The notes: generated by a model from the letters alone, not told the origin. 64,000 bases of DNA from Paramarasmius palmivorus (GCA_037176845.1 JAYKXP010000019.1:124001-188000), one strand, 5' to 3'; shown: positions 1 through 12,033, numbered from the stretch's first letter. Numbers and translations are program-made.

Positions 1-176
1 CCAACTATTCTCCCACCTTCGACGTTCCTTCCAAATCCAGACACATAGCACTAGAGTTGAGAGTCAGTAATAATAAGAAACAAAAGAAAAGAGAACTCTA
101 CCTTCAAGAACTTGAGCTCATAGTCTCAGCTCGATGTCGTAGACGATGAGCCAGTTGAAATGTTGATGTGCTGGCA

Positions 177-846
177 ATGGCCGCGGTGGAAGGGGTTCAT
201 GGACCCGCACGTGCAATGTGCGGGACCATGGAAACCTCGGCCCAAATTCGGGTCGCGTGTGACGTCATGTCACTTTTCCCTCTTGTTCTGCTACCACCAC
301 CATCCCCATCCTCACTGCCCACCATTGCTGGCGATGACGAGCAAAAGAGCTTGCTCGTCGTCTGTACTGGTGAGCACTGTCACCAACCTCTCAATTCCAG
401 TTTTATTGACACCTCAACAAGGCCAGAAAGATCTCGACACTGTGATGTCGTATCCAGACAACCCTCTGCCCTGACGCGACTATCTCATAGCATACCTTGG
501 CGACACCTAGGTAAGTCTTACACTGTCTTTCATCCTTCATCAATATTGCCCCTACGCCCCCTTCACTAACCCATATACTCACATAGATACCGTCCCCTTC
601 AAGCTAGTTTCTCTCTATGCCTCCACTATCTACCTCAACTCCAGACTGCCGTTGTTGATGCGTCGAGTGTCTAGATGTATGTATCTCCCCTATGTTTTGG
701 TGTTTCACGCTGACCTGTTGTGTCTTAGGCGTCTTCAATTCCACGCACATAGATCGTAGCGGTGAGGTAAATTAATGCCTTTCTGCTTGTTTTACTACTC
801 ATTCCAATCATGTTCAGAATACACGTTCCGACTGGGCTGTTATTGA
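177..846 (+). CDS. possible spliced gene of unknown function
   Basis: An open frame starts at the ATG at 177 and stays open across three consensus introns (about 510-590, 677-729 and 762-817) to a TGA at 844-846. It would encode about 190 residues. There are no recognisable motifs, only a Pro/Ser-rich stretch near residues 38-48 and scattered Cys. Two later GT...AG pairs (about 882-919 and 1095-1145) suggest the transcript continues past the stop, so this could be a spliced non-coding RNA or a misread frame. The call rests only on splice-site regularity and the open frame; no family is recognised. Confidence 0.22.
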
Positions 847-1327
847 TCCTGACTGAGCAGGAGAGGTGCAAAGTTTTCGGTATGTGCTCATCGTTTCTGA
901 TCTGAGCGTGATACTTAGTACTTGAGGCAGAAAACAGTTCTCCGTCAATGTCAATCTTATGCTCTGCGCCCCCTCAAGTAGCTGACTGCCTCTTCGCCAC
1001 CCCAAACGGAATCGCTGACTATCACCTGGAATGCTTTTCTCCCTCGGCGCATACACCCTGTCATCCTGCACATTTTCACCTTGAAGAATTAAAGGTATGT
1101 TTTATATGTTGTGTATATATGCAGTTGACTGAGATATTGATATAGGTTACTGCCTCGATGGGTGTATGTCATCTAGATAATGTAGTATAGATACGGTGTA
1201 AATATATCATAGGTAGCATGAATATGATGCCTTTCTGACACCTGTTACGATGCTGTGAAAGGTGTGACCTACGCATAAGCGCATCCCCTCTTTTTACGAG
1301 GGCGCGAAGGGGATTGGAACCTAATTG

Positions 1328-1665
1328 TGAGTACTTGCAACCCTCGAAACCCTAGTACCTAGTTGCAAGCTAGGTTGGGTTGTGGTAATGGGGTTAAAAT
1401 CGGGCTGCAATCCAGTTGAAATCCGGTTGCAAGAACCCGCGTCGGTTGCAAGCGCCCTGCAATAAGCGCCGGCGCTTGCAATCATCTTGCATTAGGCTTG
1501 CAATAAACCCGCCTTCTTGTAATATGGTTATAATAGTATTACGATCACATTGTATTTACTTACAGTTTAATTACAGGCCGCTGATCAGAAGGTAACCTAC
1601 CTTGCAAGCAGCTACCAGTATTCCCGGCGCTGCAATTGAATTTGGGGGGCTGCAATCCACCTGCA
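1328..1665. repeat. cluster of TTGCAA/CTGCAAT short repeats
   Basis: This intergenic stretch contains about eleven copies of a TGCAA core, mostly preceded by T or C and followed by G or T. They are irregularly spaced 12-40 bases apart in the first half and sparser after 1500. There is no reading frame and no terminal repeats. It lies about 160-500 bases upstream of the first seven-TM gene. It could be a decayed simple-repeat element or an array of transcription-factor sites; the sequence does not decide. Confidence 0.5.
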
Positions 1666-1827
1666 GCCGTTAGGACATTTTGCTGGTGATGGTCAGCGTG
1701 CCGAGTGGACTTTCAAGTGGGTGCAATTACATCTGTTGGACTGGCACTGCCATCGTGATCATATCAGTACGGCGGTTTCCTTCACTCTTATACTGGGGCA
1801 ACTTGTTGTAGGCTTTCGTTGTCAAAC

Positions 1828-3118
1828 ATGGATACCTGCGATGCTCTACCGACTCGGAATATTCGATACGCTGTCATCACCGGCACTGTGTGTACTGTAG
1901 TATCAGCCATTCTGTACGGTTCGTGCTCCCTCCGAGTCAACGCGAGCTCTTCAAATATTCACACTGGCATCAGGTGCACAGCTTGTTCTTCAATGGATGT
2001 GTATCGTGATATTAAGGTGAGTCATTAGACTTGTGCGCACATATATTGTTGATTTTTACGTTGGTTGTCGTTATAGACGACCCACTTCTACTCCAACAAG
2101 GGCAAGAAACTTACTTCTCGGTGCAATTCTGTTGATGACGGCTTCGTCAACGATCTATGTAGCCTGCTCCGCTGCCGCTGCACCTATCTTAGGATTGCAG
2201 GATGCCCCTTGGCAAGATCTTGGTCGCCTGTGGCCTGGCGTGGGGATGAATGCTACTTTTTTCTTAAATGTATGTTTCATCAATAAGCATTTTTTCATCA
2301 GCTATGTCTAATTTCTGATCCTTAAAGATCTTGATTGGAGACGCCGTGGTGTTCTGGAGAGCCTGGGTATTGTGGAGGCCCAATTGCGGAGGAGTTTATA
2401 TTCCCGGGGTATTACTCATCTGCTCAACTGGTTCGTCAACATTCAACTTGTGTTTGTATATTCTAACCTGGATTTTTTCTAGTGGGGGCGCTGGGGTTTT
2501 CTCTCTTTAGAATTGTGGTTACGTGCCTCGGGCAGCAGCTTGATGGACCAACCTTTATCTTGACCTATCTGGCACTCGGTCTCTCAGTTGTGACGAATCT
2601 TGCTACAAACATTTCAATCGGATACTACGCCTGGAAAGTCCCAAAGCTATATCTGGGACTGGAATCATCACTAAAGCAACTTATCGTTGATCTAGGTTAC
2701 ATCGGAAAGCCGTGCGTGGATTCCTTGCAAATGGGAACCAATACGCTCGACATGAAAAGGTTCTCATACTTATTCTGGAGAGTGGTACTGCCTACACAAT
2801 CATACTCGTACGTCTTCACAATTGAGCATTCAATGGAAGACCGAGGCTTAGCATAAAATATGGGCTAGCTGCTTGGTGTGATCATGGGTTGTATATCACT
2901 TTCCCTAGAGAACCAAACAAACTTGACGTGGGTGTTGGTGAATAATGTTTTAACCTCTGTCGGGATGGGCTTAGTAGTGAGTGTATATACCACTACTCTC
3001 AGCCAACTAATATTAAATTCGCCGCTAGAGCATCTACCCATGCCTTCTCATCGTTGCAGTTTTCCTTCAAAAATCAACTTGGGATTCAACCGGTAATATG
3101 TTGCACACACAACCTTGA
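1828..3118 (+). CDS. orphan seven-TM membrane protein, copy 1
   Basis: Eight exons: 1828-1918, 1974-2016, 2077-2269, 2328-2430, 2483-2633, 2696-2807, 2869-2976 and 3029-3118. The product of about 300 residues has seven hydrophobic segments. Family hallmarks are AQLVLQWMCIVIL after TM1, ARNLLLGAILLMTASSTIY in TM2, FWRAWVLW at the end of TM3, NISIGYYAW in TM5 followed by LHRKAVRGFL in a cytoplasmic loop, and SIYPCLLIVAVFLQKSTW at the C-terminus. It belongs to the large basidiomycete group of multi-pass proteins without assigned function; a receptor role is only inferred from topology. Oddity: the donor after exon 5 reads G|GAAAG instead of GT, whereas paralogues have TG|GTAAG. A downstream GC donor would add four residues in frame. 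The closest relatives are copies 2 and 7. Confidence 0.85.
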
Positions 3119-4597
3119 AGCTTGAAGGGCTTTCTCAGATCTATACGTCTCGGAGGATAAAGACATGTATACTTATATGAAATCTTACACAATGGTTTCC
3201 ACCAAAGATGTTATGTTATTGTTGGATTGATACAATCTACACCGCACCGTAAGCGCCCGGAACCGGGACCGGAACCGAACGAAAATATTGCGACGTAGAC
3301 AATCGCCCCAAACCACCTCAACTATGACCCTATCCCTACCGACGCTCTCATTGGCGAATCATTTGACGTCATGAAATGTGTCCCAGCTAACCCAAGAAAA
3401 AACCAGATCAGCTCTGCACTCAAGGAATCAGGTATCCAATAAATCGGTGCAACAACATTGCTTCAGTGCTCGATACGTCTTTGCCCCGACATTCGAGAAT
3501 ATAACCAGAGTCGGAGCGACGCCCCATCCTTCACCTATTCAAGGTCCTGCGGATCTGGAGAAGCGCGGGAAGGAATCAAAGGCGCTGTTATTCGTCAATT
3601 CGTGCGCTGTGGATACGCAGTTTCCGGTTGAGCACAGGCTAAGGGGGATAAGGTATCTAAGGGCTTTGCGTCAGGTTATAAGAGGTACGCGCGCGTTCTC
3701 TGTCTGGTTTTGTGTCTTCGCTAAGGTAGCTGAATCCACAGGTTCGGTGTTTGCCAGTGACTTGAGTGATCCAGAGTGAAAGCGGGCAAGGAAGGCGCGT
3801 TCAAGAGTACCGTAGAGTGGTCAATCGACTATCTCTGACTAGCTGGCCAAGAAAGAAACGAAATGTACAATTACAAGTAGGGTGTAACAGAACAGAAGAG
3901 GATTGGACGGTTGGCAAACTTCAGAGGATAAGCGCGTAGAGTAAATAGCTCTGGAAGTCGGGCTTGGACATTGGCTTTTCCGACGTGAAGGAGAGGTGAG
4001 CGGGCACTGGGTGTGTACTCGATCTTCCACTTGTCGTCCATGTATTCAACTCGCCTCTAAGCTATCCGTGCTACTCAAGATTGGAAAGATACTCGCAAGC
4101 CTGATACACCAAACGACTCTTTTCTCCAATTCGGTACTCGCTGGTTAGCAGTCTGCGCAATTTTGATGATCATGGTTCTTTTGCCTTCGTAGAGCCGCCG
4201 TCAATCACCATCGTCACGGTCATTGATCATCTCCCGAGGAAGTCTTGCTTTTACACACTGACAGCGATGGTCGTTGAACTTTACTCAACCTACCATGACC
4301 ACACGCTTGCGACTACTATAGGTTCTGTGGGGAACCTCGGCGGAGCCAGCGCCGGTGCCAATCAGCGCTATCATAGTCTTCCCGAGGCAGCTCAATATCG
4401 CTCGACGGCTGTACTATCATGATATTGTTACAACTCATGATGGATATCTACGATGTTCTCTCTTCTATCATCACTATCAGCAGTGCTGTGTCATGACAGT
4501 TCTCGTGGATCCGTTGTGCCCATCGTGAACATATCAACATGATGCTTTTTTTCGCTCTTATACAAGAGCAGCTTATTGTCGCTTTTTGTCATCAAGC
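3119..4597. other. intergenic, no supported gene
   Basis: There are short open frames on both strands but no splice-supported chain or recognisable motif. A GC-rich patch near 3245-3285 repeats the unit GGAACCG/GGGACCG. The last 100 bases resemble the proximal promoters of copies 1 and 7, with a CTCTTATAC-like motif about 40 bases before the ATG. Confidence 0.5.
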
Positions 4598-5876
4598 ATG
4601 GATACCTGTGATACTCTACTGGCTCGGGATATTAGAACTATTGTCATCACAGGCGCTGTGGGTACTCTGGCATCGGCCATTCCATATGGTTCGTGCACCC
4701 TTCCCCGAGTTGGCGTGATTCCCTCAAATATTCATGTTGATATCAGGAGCACAACTTGTTCTTCAGTGGATATGTATCGTTATTCTACGGTGAGTGAGTT
4801 GATGTGTAAGTTTATGATTTTTACGTTGGTTCGGACAGAAGGCGCTCTGCTTCTACTTCAGCGAGAGCGAGAAACTTGCTCCTCGGAGCAACTCTGTTGA
4901 TGACAGCTTCATCGACAATCTACGTAATCTGCTGTGCTGCTGCACCTATCCAAGACCTTCTGGACGGCCTTTCTCTGCAGGATCTTGACCATCCGTGGAC
5001 TGGTGCGGGGCTCAATGCTACCTTATTCCTGAATGTATGCCTTTCAGTATTATTCCTTTCGCTGTGCCTAAATTCTTGCCATCGTAGATCCTGATCGGTG
5101 CCATCGTTGTATTTTGGAGAGCCTGGATATTGTGGAAACACAAACATAGAATGGTTTACATTCCTGGGATACTGCTCATCTGCACGGCCGGTTCGTTCAA
5201 TTGGATTATGAACCCTGGTGACTCCTGACCTGAAATATTTTCTAGTGGTAATTATAGGGTTTTTGCTCTTCACGATCGCGAACATGGGACGACGGATCGA
5301 AGGACCGACTCTGCCGCTTGTCTACCTCGCATTCAGTTTGTCGGTCGTGACAAACCTCGTCACGAACCTCTCAATTGGATATTACACTTGGTAAGCTCTC
5401 TGGGATTTGACCCGAGCCAGACAGCAATATTCAGAAAACTCCTCAATTCCAGGCTCCATCGAAAAGCCGTACGTGGATTCCTCCAAAATGGTAACCAATA
5501 TGCTCGGCATGAAAAGGTTCTCACTCTTGTTCTGGAGAGTGGCGTTGTCTACACAGTATTCCTCGTACGTCCTATCAATTGAACATTCCACGAAAGACGC
5601 AGGCTGATCAGGAAATACGAGGTAGCTGCTTGGTGGAATAATAAGTTGCATATCGCTTTCGCTCGATAGCCAAACCAGCCCGACATGGGGACCAGTGCAT
5701 GACGTCATGACATCCCTCGGGATGGGCATGATAGTGAGTATATACTATCATCACTGCCAGGAAATCCGTCTCTGACTTGCTACTAGAGCATCTATCCCAG
5801 CCTTCTCATTGTCATGATTTTCCTCCGAAAATCAACTTGGGATTCAGCCGGGAATGTGTCGTACGTACAACCTTGA
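4598..5876 (+). CDS. orphan seven-TM membrane protein, copy 2
   Basis: This has the same eight-exon layout as copy 1, and all introns are canonical. The start MDTCDTLLARDIR matches copies 1 and 7. Exon 3 reads ARNLLLGATLLMTASSTIY, exon 4 IVVFWRAWILWKHKHRMVY, exon 5 ends NLSIGYYTW, exon 6 begins LHRKAVRGFLQNGNQYARHE, and the last exon gives SIYPSLLIVMIFLRKSTWD and a stop after YVQP. Seven membrane segments are expected, with the conserved LHRKAVR loop between TM5 and TM6. The frame is intact throughout. It lies 1.5 kb downstream of copy 1 on the same strand, consistent with local tandem duplication. Function is unknown. Confidence 0.88.
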
Positions 5877-6181
5877 AGCTTGAAATCTATAAGACTCGGA
5901 AGATACGAACATGTATATATGTACACTACCTGCTAAGAATTATCGACAACCTCTCCCAGGATCAAATTTTAAGTGCTTTCCCAGCTTGCGTCGACATCTA
6001 TTTTGGGGTTTGGTTTGAAGGATAAACAGGGACAGTCAGCTTCAATGTTACTCGACCCACGAAAGAGGTGAACTTACTCTGGTTATTGTCGTTGAAGCAA
6101 CAGTAAACGTTTCCGGTCGAGCTGTCAACATCGATAAGTAGACGCTCGTTCTTAGGAAGAAGGATTCGTACCACCCGCTGC

Positions 6182-6325
6182 TTAGAACGCTACTAAGGAT
6201 CCCGCCGTTGTTGCAGACAATGAAACCTCCGCTGCTGCAAATAGAGGCGGACCTCCTTTGCCTGGGACGGGACTGGCCAAAACCATTGCGGGGATGATGA
6301 GAGCGACGAGAAGTTTGAACTGCAT
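6182..6325 (-). CDS. small secreted peptide (possible remnant)
   Basis: The ATG at 6325 begins a 47-residue frame with a clear signal peptide (MQFKLLVALIIPAMVLAS), then PVPGKGGPP and a short hydrophobic Ala/Ser/Thr tail. A TATAAAA-like box lies at 6420-6426, about 95 bases upstream, which supports a real promoter. The alternative frame just after the signal peptide reads a Cys/Gly/Ser-rich segment (ICSSGGFIVCNNGG) and stays open much longer, to about 6024. A one-base shift or unseen splice could therefore give a longer mature peptide. I do not recognise the family. Confidence 0.5.
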   Translation of the reverse strand: MQFKLLVALIIPAMVLASPVPGKGGPPLFAAAEVSLSATTAGSLVAF

Positions 6326-7171
6326 GTTGGAGGTGAAGAGGAGGCTCTGTAAGATGTTTGAGATGCTCGAGAGAACCACAGACGATGTGGGATGAGGTTT
6401 TGAGTGGCGAGAGGACCGCTTTTATAGATTTTTCTTATAGGTATAGCGTCATCACGGTGGAATTCCTCAAAGATTCGCGAAAGGAGGCATTTACCAAGTT
6501 TCGCCGTGTCTTTGTTGTAGTATCTCCATAAACATCTAAGGTGAACTGAGAGTACGCCGTAAGATTCTTCTGGAGGTGTTCTAAGGGTGTGGGCGCGTCC
6601 GAGTAGAAACGTTTGGATTAGAAGGTTCGGCTGAGAACACTTTGGTGAGTACCTTGGATTCCATTCCTAGAATGCACTCACTTTGAAGACATGCCCCTGT
6701 AGAGAACAGCGAATACGTGAAGTTGGCCAAGAAATTTCAAGTCCCACTCATGAGGATTCGGTAAGGGCTTACTAACGTTTAACAGGAAAAATCCCGGTGG
6801 AGACGAGGTACTTCATCGGCGTACATACACGCTGCAGATTGATCGCCGAATTCCTAATCAGAGGTTCGGTCGAGTTACTTGTTGAATGTTGGGATAAGGT
6901 CAATCATGAACGGATCGCAAGTGGTCGAGATACTGTGTGTTACATCGGTTTGGTAACGAGTTTGTGGGAGAACAATTGCTTTAGGGGCCAGACATGGTCG
7001 AGCATTCGCGGCATGGGCTGAAAAATGACAGAGAATAAATTCTTCTTCATGATAATGTACATTTCTTCAAAGCTTCACGTCGTAGACCAGAAAATCGAGA
7101 GAACGAGTCGTATTCCTAGAGGTCTATCAGCTTTGGAACCATCCACCGAACCCGGCTACGACGTACCTCCT
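6326..7171. other. intergenic, promoter of the secreted peptide and unassigned sequence
   Basis: The first 100 bases hold the minus-strand TATA box of the small secreted peptide. The rest contains one plus-strand open frame of 74 codons (6797-7021) with no hydrophobic, repeat or motif signal, which I do not support as a gene. Confidence 0.4.
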
Positions 7172-7508
7172 CTACTTGAAACTTGAGCTCTTGGAGTGGG
7201 TCTGTCCGCTTGGCGAAGTGTACTTCGAGTTCCCATTGCCGTCGTTGTAGTAGGTAGAGCCGTTAGGATTGGAATGGTAGTACGAGCCATCGCTGTCAGT
7301 CACATGTTAGTTCAAGGAAAGGCGAAATAAGAAAGCGAAGAAGGACGAACGTATTGGAGTAATGGTACGAGTTTAAACCATTTCCGTAGTCTCTAGAGCA
7401 GTAGTGGTTACCCTAATCAAAATCGGTAAGAATACCTTGAGAAATGGTAAGGAGACATGCCTAGCTATCCGTACCGTGGCTGTTGCAACTATATCCTTTT
7501 CCAGACAT
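7172..7508 (-). CDS. small Tyr/Ser/Asn-rich protein of a widespread basidiomycete family
   Basis: Three short exons on the minus strand, starting at the ATG at 7508-7506. The spliced product starts MSGKGYSCNSHGNHYCSRDY and contains SYHYSNTDGSYYHSNPNGST followed by YYNDGNGNSKYTSPSGQ and a Ser/Lys-rich end. It is about 67 residues, very hydrophilic, with no signal peptide. It resembles small SYHYSNxDGSYYYxNPxGSTYY proteins common in fungi, whose role is unknown. The second intron (about 7294-7351) splices cleanly. At the first intron the donor CACG|GTACGG and acceptor TTAG|GGTAACC leave one base too many, so the model needs either a non-consensus junction or a sequencing correction. Confidence 0.6.
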
Positions 7509-10500
7509 CACAGTTCAGATATTCTAATCGACGTTGAAGCTTCCAAGAGGGAGATGGTGGTGTAGGAAGGAAGTGCGGAACGTCTGGGTTTTTCCATTTT
7601 CGAACGTGACTCGGTCGTTCTGTCACAAATAATATGATCCTTGCCACTATTCGTATCTCGCTTGACTGCGTTGGGTCATGCATACTCGTCATGGTGATCA
7701 AGCATGGCGAGAGGGACAGGGGACGAGATGATCATGGCGAGTGAGGAAAACTGGTGTAGACGCCAGAGACCGAGGTCATACCGAGCGCTGAATTTTTAAC
7801 CCCAACCCTAATTTACTCCTTCTGTTCTTATTTCATGCCTGTCCTCAGTGTCTTCGTGTTCAATCTATGAAAGCCTCGGTTCAGCGCCGTTTTGGCAGGC
7901 CGGCCGTTTACCGGGCACGGGGCAATGATTACTTACCACGTGCACAAGCTTTCTGAATCCAACTCTCGTCAGCGCAGTATGGGCGTTGGTATGCCAGGCC
8001 TTTGTTGCTCCTCTCCTATTATACATCACCAAGAACACCTAATGCCGAATGCCCAAAATGCAAGAAGGACTTGCGAGATGGGGACTAGATGAGGAAGGAT
8101 GTGCACAGTTCGTTCCACAGCAGAAATTGACCAACTCCTCTGTAACTATTACTAATAACGAGGAACGGAGATTCAGCTTTTCTGACGCCGGTATTGTTGT
8201 ACAAGACTCAGCTGGTTGTCAAGAACTTAGAAATCAGACATCACTGTCCCGAAGCATTCAAGATTTGCTATGCGAGTCAGCGAGGAAGAAGCATGTCTTA
8301 AAAAAAGAGGAAAGGGAAAGGAGAAATAAAGATAGGGTAGGGTTCATATGAAAGCAATGGCTTCACGTTCGGGTATGTCGCTGTTGAATCGTGGTGGACA
8401 GTTTGCTCATTTTCGCTAGAGATACACAATTGTGTACCGCAATCCTGCACTTCTGGTCAATTTGTTGTATGCGACACAATAAATACCGGATCCAGCACCA
8501 CAAATATTCGATACTTCAGCGCATTTCGCCTACCAGCCCTCAAACTGACATCCTTCACGACACCGTATCCCAAACAACTAGCGGAAGACGATTCAAAGAC
8601 TTCTCTCCGCGGGTTTCTTAGTGCTACCTCGTCTAGTAATACATGCAGTCTGCAGTGAGCGCAAGGAACACGAGCTTTGATGATTTTCCGAATTGCAAAA
8701 AACAGCAATGAATAATACATTTGCGCCTTTGGGTGCAGCAACGATTTCTCATTCTCTCGTACTACGTTTACTTGATAAGTGCTCTATCGCTGAGCGTCAG
8801 AACAAGAGATGGAAGTAATGTAGATAGCAATCTATTTCATTGATTACTACTAGACACAAAGTACCAATGAAGATCGTCGTGGTCTGCTTCCACAGGACGC
8901 GCGCTTGTCGGCCCCGGCACCGAGTCAACCTTTCTTTCTTACATACTTACAACGACGTTCTCTCAGGTTTACTCCTGGCCTAGCTTCAGATACATAGCCA
9001 CTAAAGAGCGGGAAATACGGAGGTCTGTGCGGACTAGTGAAGGAGTTAACAGTTGAGGTGCCATGTGTGAGCGCTTTCAACAAACCGGCTCGTTTCGTTC
9101 TTATATCCTTGAATGTTACAGGTCACCCAGAGTCGGAATCGAGATTTAGCTAATCAACGCTACACACTGTATTTCCAAAGCTCAACATGCAATGAAACGC
9201 GCCAGGACTATAAAGCCAGGTGGTTATACTCCGAAACGTTCAACCTCAAATCGAAGAGACGGATTCTCTGTCCTCGGCCTGCAAAACTTGGACGTGTTTG
9301 CACTGCAACAATGATTTCGGTGAAGAGAATTGGGAATTGAATTTGCAGGTTGAACATCAGAGATGGAAACCAGAAACGTTCTGGGCGAAACGGACCCCTA
9401 CGATGTGAGCTACGATGTTCGTCTTGATCTTGCAGGTTTTGTAACTCATCCGCTGAAGCTCGTAGTCCCTTACTTTGACTGTGACTTATGGACTAGACGT
9501 TCCTGTAGTTGAGCTGCTAAGCCTCAGACCACTCAAAATCCAAGACCACCTCGTTTAAAGACAAGCATTCCCATTTGATTTCCGTTCTTTCTGCAAAATC
9601 CTGGCTCATGACAACCTACTATTTAGTCCCGTCAAGCTATGCTCAGCCAGTTGTGCGCTCCATCTCCTCTTGAAGCCGCTGTTTCATCTCCGTCTACGAC
9701 AAGTCTTTACTGGGTACCCGGGAATACGTAAACAAGTCACTCGAGACAAAGCCTACCCGATATGATTAGCCCCGTCTGAAGAGAAGCATTTGGAGGTATT
9801 TGGTGCAACAGTGCGTGTCTATCATACATAGTTGTCTTGTTGAGTCGTTGAATCGTTATCAGTGATTATCGATATCTTACCAGTAATAACACTTCAAGAT
9901 ACGGATGGGGCTCTAGGAAGACTGCGATGCTATTCGGGAACTCCCAAACGCAGGTGCGACAATCCATTAATATCCTTCTCCGTGTCCGTCAGTGCATGTG
10001 GTAGGTACTAATCATCTACTCAACAGGCATGATACCTTCGAAAGCCTGCGACAGAGCTTACGCAAAACTTCTGGCAAGTGGTTAGTCAGTCTGCACAACA
10101 CTCTAAGGTTGTATGACAGGCAGACCTATCCCATCGCACCCAGGAAAAAGAACAACCGCTGTGATGATAATTTCATCAACAATCGGTATGGCAATTTCTT
10201 CTGTATTACTGGTGGAGTTCTCGTCTCACAACAGTGTCATAGTTCCCAAGCGGGGGGGTTTGATCGTTAGTCATTGCAGTCTGAGGCTGTATTCCCGGAG
10301 CTGCACACTAGGTTTTTTGATCGTTCAGATCATCCTCGCATAACGGTGCTTGGTGGATGCCTTCACCTCGGCCGCATGATCAATGAGATCATGGGGATAA
10401 GTTGCTGCAAAACAACTCGTGCCATGGTCGAGGTGAACACCGATGTGGTGATCAGCGTGCCGAGCCATGAGCGAACGGCTCTTTGTGGTAGACCAAGAAC

Positions 10501-10752
10501 GGCCTACTCTACATTCTGTACTATACGAACGCCCTCAAGTATGGAAGGAAGGCTGGGAGAAACGAAGCGGCATTGCAGATTGCTGTATCCTGGCTTTCTT
10601 GTATCGTCACAGCGACTATCTCAGAGCTGTTATCGGTATCTCAGGCTCCTGTGGTCATGAGCATCGCAATATGCCGCAAAAGATCCGCTTGATGCCACAG
10701 CTTATACTGTGCCATTATAAAGGTTTACAGACTCATACTAATCTTCTCGACC
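7509..10752. other. long intergenic region without a supported gene
   Basis: 3.2 kb with only short overlapping open frames on both strands. None forms a splice-supported chain or shows a recognisable domain. Around 10110-10210 a plus-strand frame (RTTAVMIISSTIGMAISS) is faintly reminiscent of the TM2 exon of the seven-TM family. The neighbouring TM3 exon (FWRAW) is absent, so at most it is a decayed fragment. Confidence 0.45.
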
Positions 10753-12033
10753 ATGTCATCTTCAGATTCAAGTCCCCTACTAAATGTTGGAAGCGACATC
10801 ATCCGTGATGCTGCAGTTCTTCTAGCCTCAGCCATTTTGTATGGTTGGTGCTAGCTCTCATAGTTCTTCTCGATGGTTTATTGTTTTCATTCTCAGGCGT
10901 ACAACTCATCCTCCAGTGGATATGCGTAATCATCTTGTTGTAGGTGCATGTCCGCTTTATGTTCACCATACTGATGAAACTGCTTATATAGGCGCCCAAC
11001 CGGCAACTCCGCTTCATGGAGAGCGAGAATCTTACTTCTCGTAGCCACGTTATCAATCCTGCTTTCGTCGTCAATATTCATGGCCTTCTCTGCTGCGTTA
11101 CCAATTCTAGACGGAATGGCAGTTTCAAATCATGACAGTCTTCGCGCACGTATCAAAGAGCCATATAGTATAGTACTAATCGCTACCCTGCTGTTCAATG
11201 TAGGTCGTTTAATAGCCCGTCCAAGGTTTGGTTTTGACTTTCTGGCCTCTAGTTGATGATCGGTGACATGATCGTATTTTGGAGAGCCTATGTACTGTGG
11301 ATACATAAACGCAGTATGGTTTACGTTCCCGGGATACTACTGCTGTGCACGGCAGGTTTGTTCAGCAACTTCTAGCCTTCCATCCTCGTACTGACTTTAC
11401 GTACTCAGCCGGCGTGATATCGGTCCTGGCGTCTCCAAGCTGGAAGACAACCAGTGCTGGTGTACGAGTCATGAAGGATGATACTATCCTTCAGCATGTA
11501 ACACTCGGTCTGTCGATCACAACAAATCTCACCGCCAATGCATCCATAGGTTATTATACCTGGTAAGTCTCCAAAAAGTGACCAAGAATAGGCCGGTATT
11601 GAGGCAACGCCATCCATTACAGGCTGCATCGGAAGGCGGTACGTGAGTACCTTGACGCAGATGATACTCGTGCCCGCCCCGAGAGGGATCTCGTCCTTGT
11701 TCTGTATATTGGCATTATCTATACAGCAATACTTGTACGTTCCCCACCTATTTAAGTAGTACTCAAGGAATGAGGCGATAAATCAGATCCTCGGGGTCGT
11801 GCTTTTTTATACAAGCAGTGCCTGGGGTGACGAATCGTCTACTTGGGCATTGGTGCATGGAAGCGCATCGTCCTTGGGAATGGGTTTAGTGGTAAGTTGC
11901 CTTTATTAAACCGAACACAGACTAACATTTCCGGAAGAGCATTTATCCAAGCCTCCTAATTGTTGTCATTTTCCTTCGAAAATCAATTTGGGATCCCGCA
12001 GGGAATATGCTGGAGTCAGGAAAGAGTTCATGA
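10753..12033 (+). CDS. orphan seven-TM membrane protein, copy 3
   Basis: Starts MSSSDSSPLLNVGSDIIRD at the ATG at 10753 and ends with the TGA at 12031-12033. The exon layout is that of the family. TM1 is followed by VQLILQWICVIIL; the exon 2 donor is GT|AGGTGC directly after that motif, which avoids an in-frame TAG. Exon 3 contains LLLVATLSILLSSSIFMAF and ALPILDGMAVSNHDS, exon 4 IVFWRAYVLWIHKRSMVYV, exon 5 NASIGYYTW, exon 6 LHRKAVREYLDADDTRARPE, and the last exon SIYPSLLIVVIFLRKSIWD. All junctions are canonical and the frame is intact. It groups with copies 5 and 6 by the ALPILDG...SN segment in the TM2-TM3 loop. Function is unknown. Confidence 0.87.

Noticed and set aside
3245..3290. GGAACCGGGACCGGAACCG patch as a tRNA or terminator stem
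   Set aside because: No cloverleaf or stable inverted repeat can be drawn; it is only a short GC-rich repeat.
8049..8351. 100-codon plus-strand frame
   Set aside because: Ends in a Lys/Arg-rich low-complexity run, with no splice support, promoter or motif.
10110..10270. Possible ninth seven-TM copy (RTTAVMIISSTIGMAISS)
   Set aside because: Only a short hydrophobic stretch resembles TM2; the FWRAW, SIGYYTW and LHRKAVR blocks are absent nearby.
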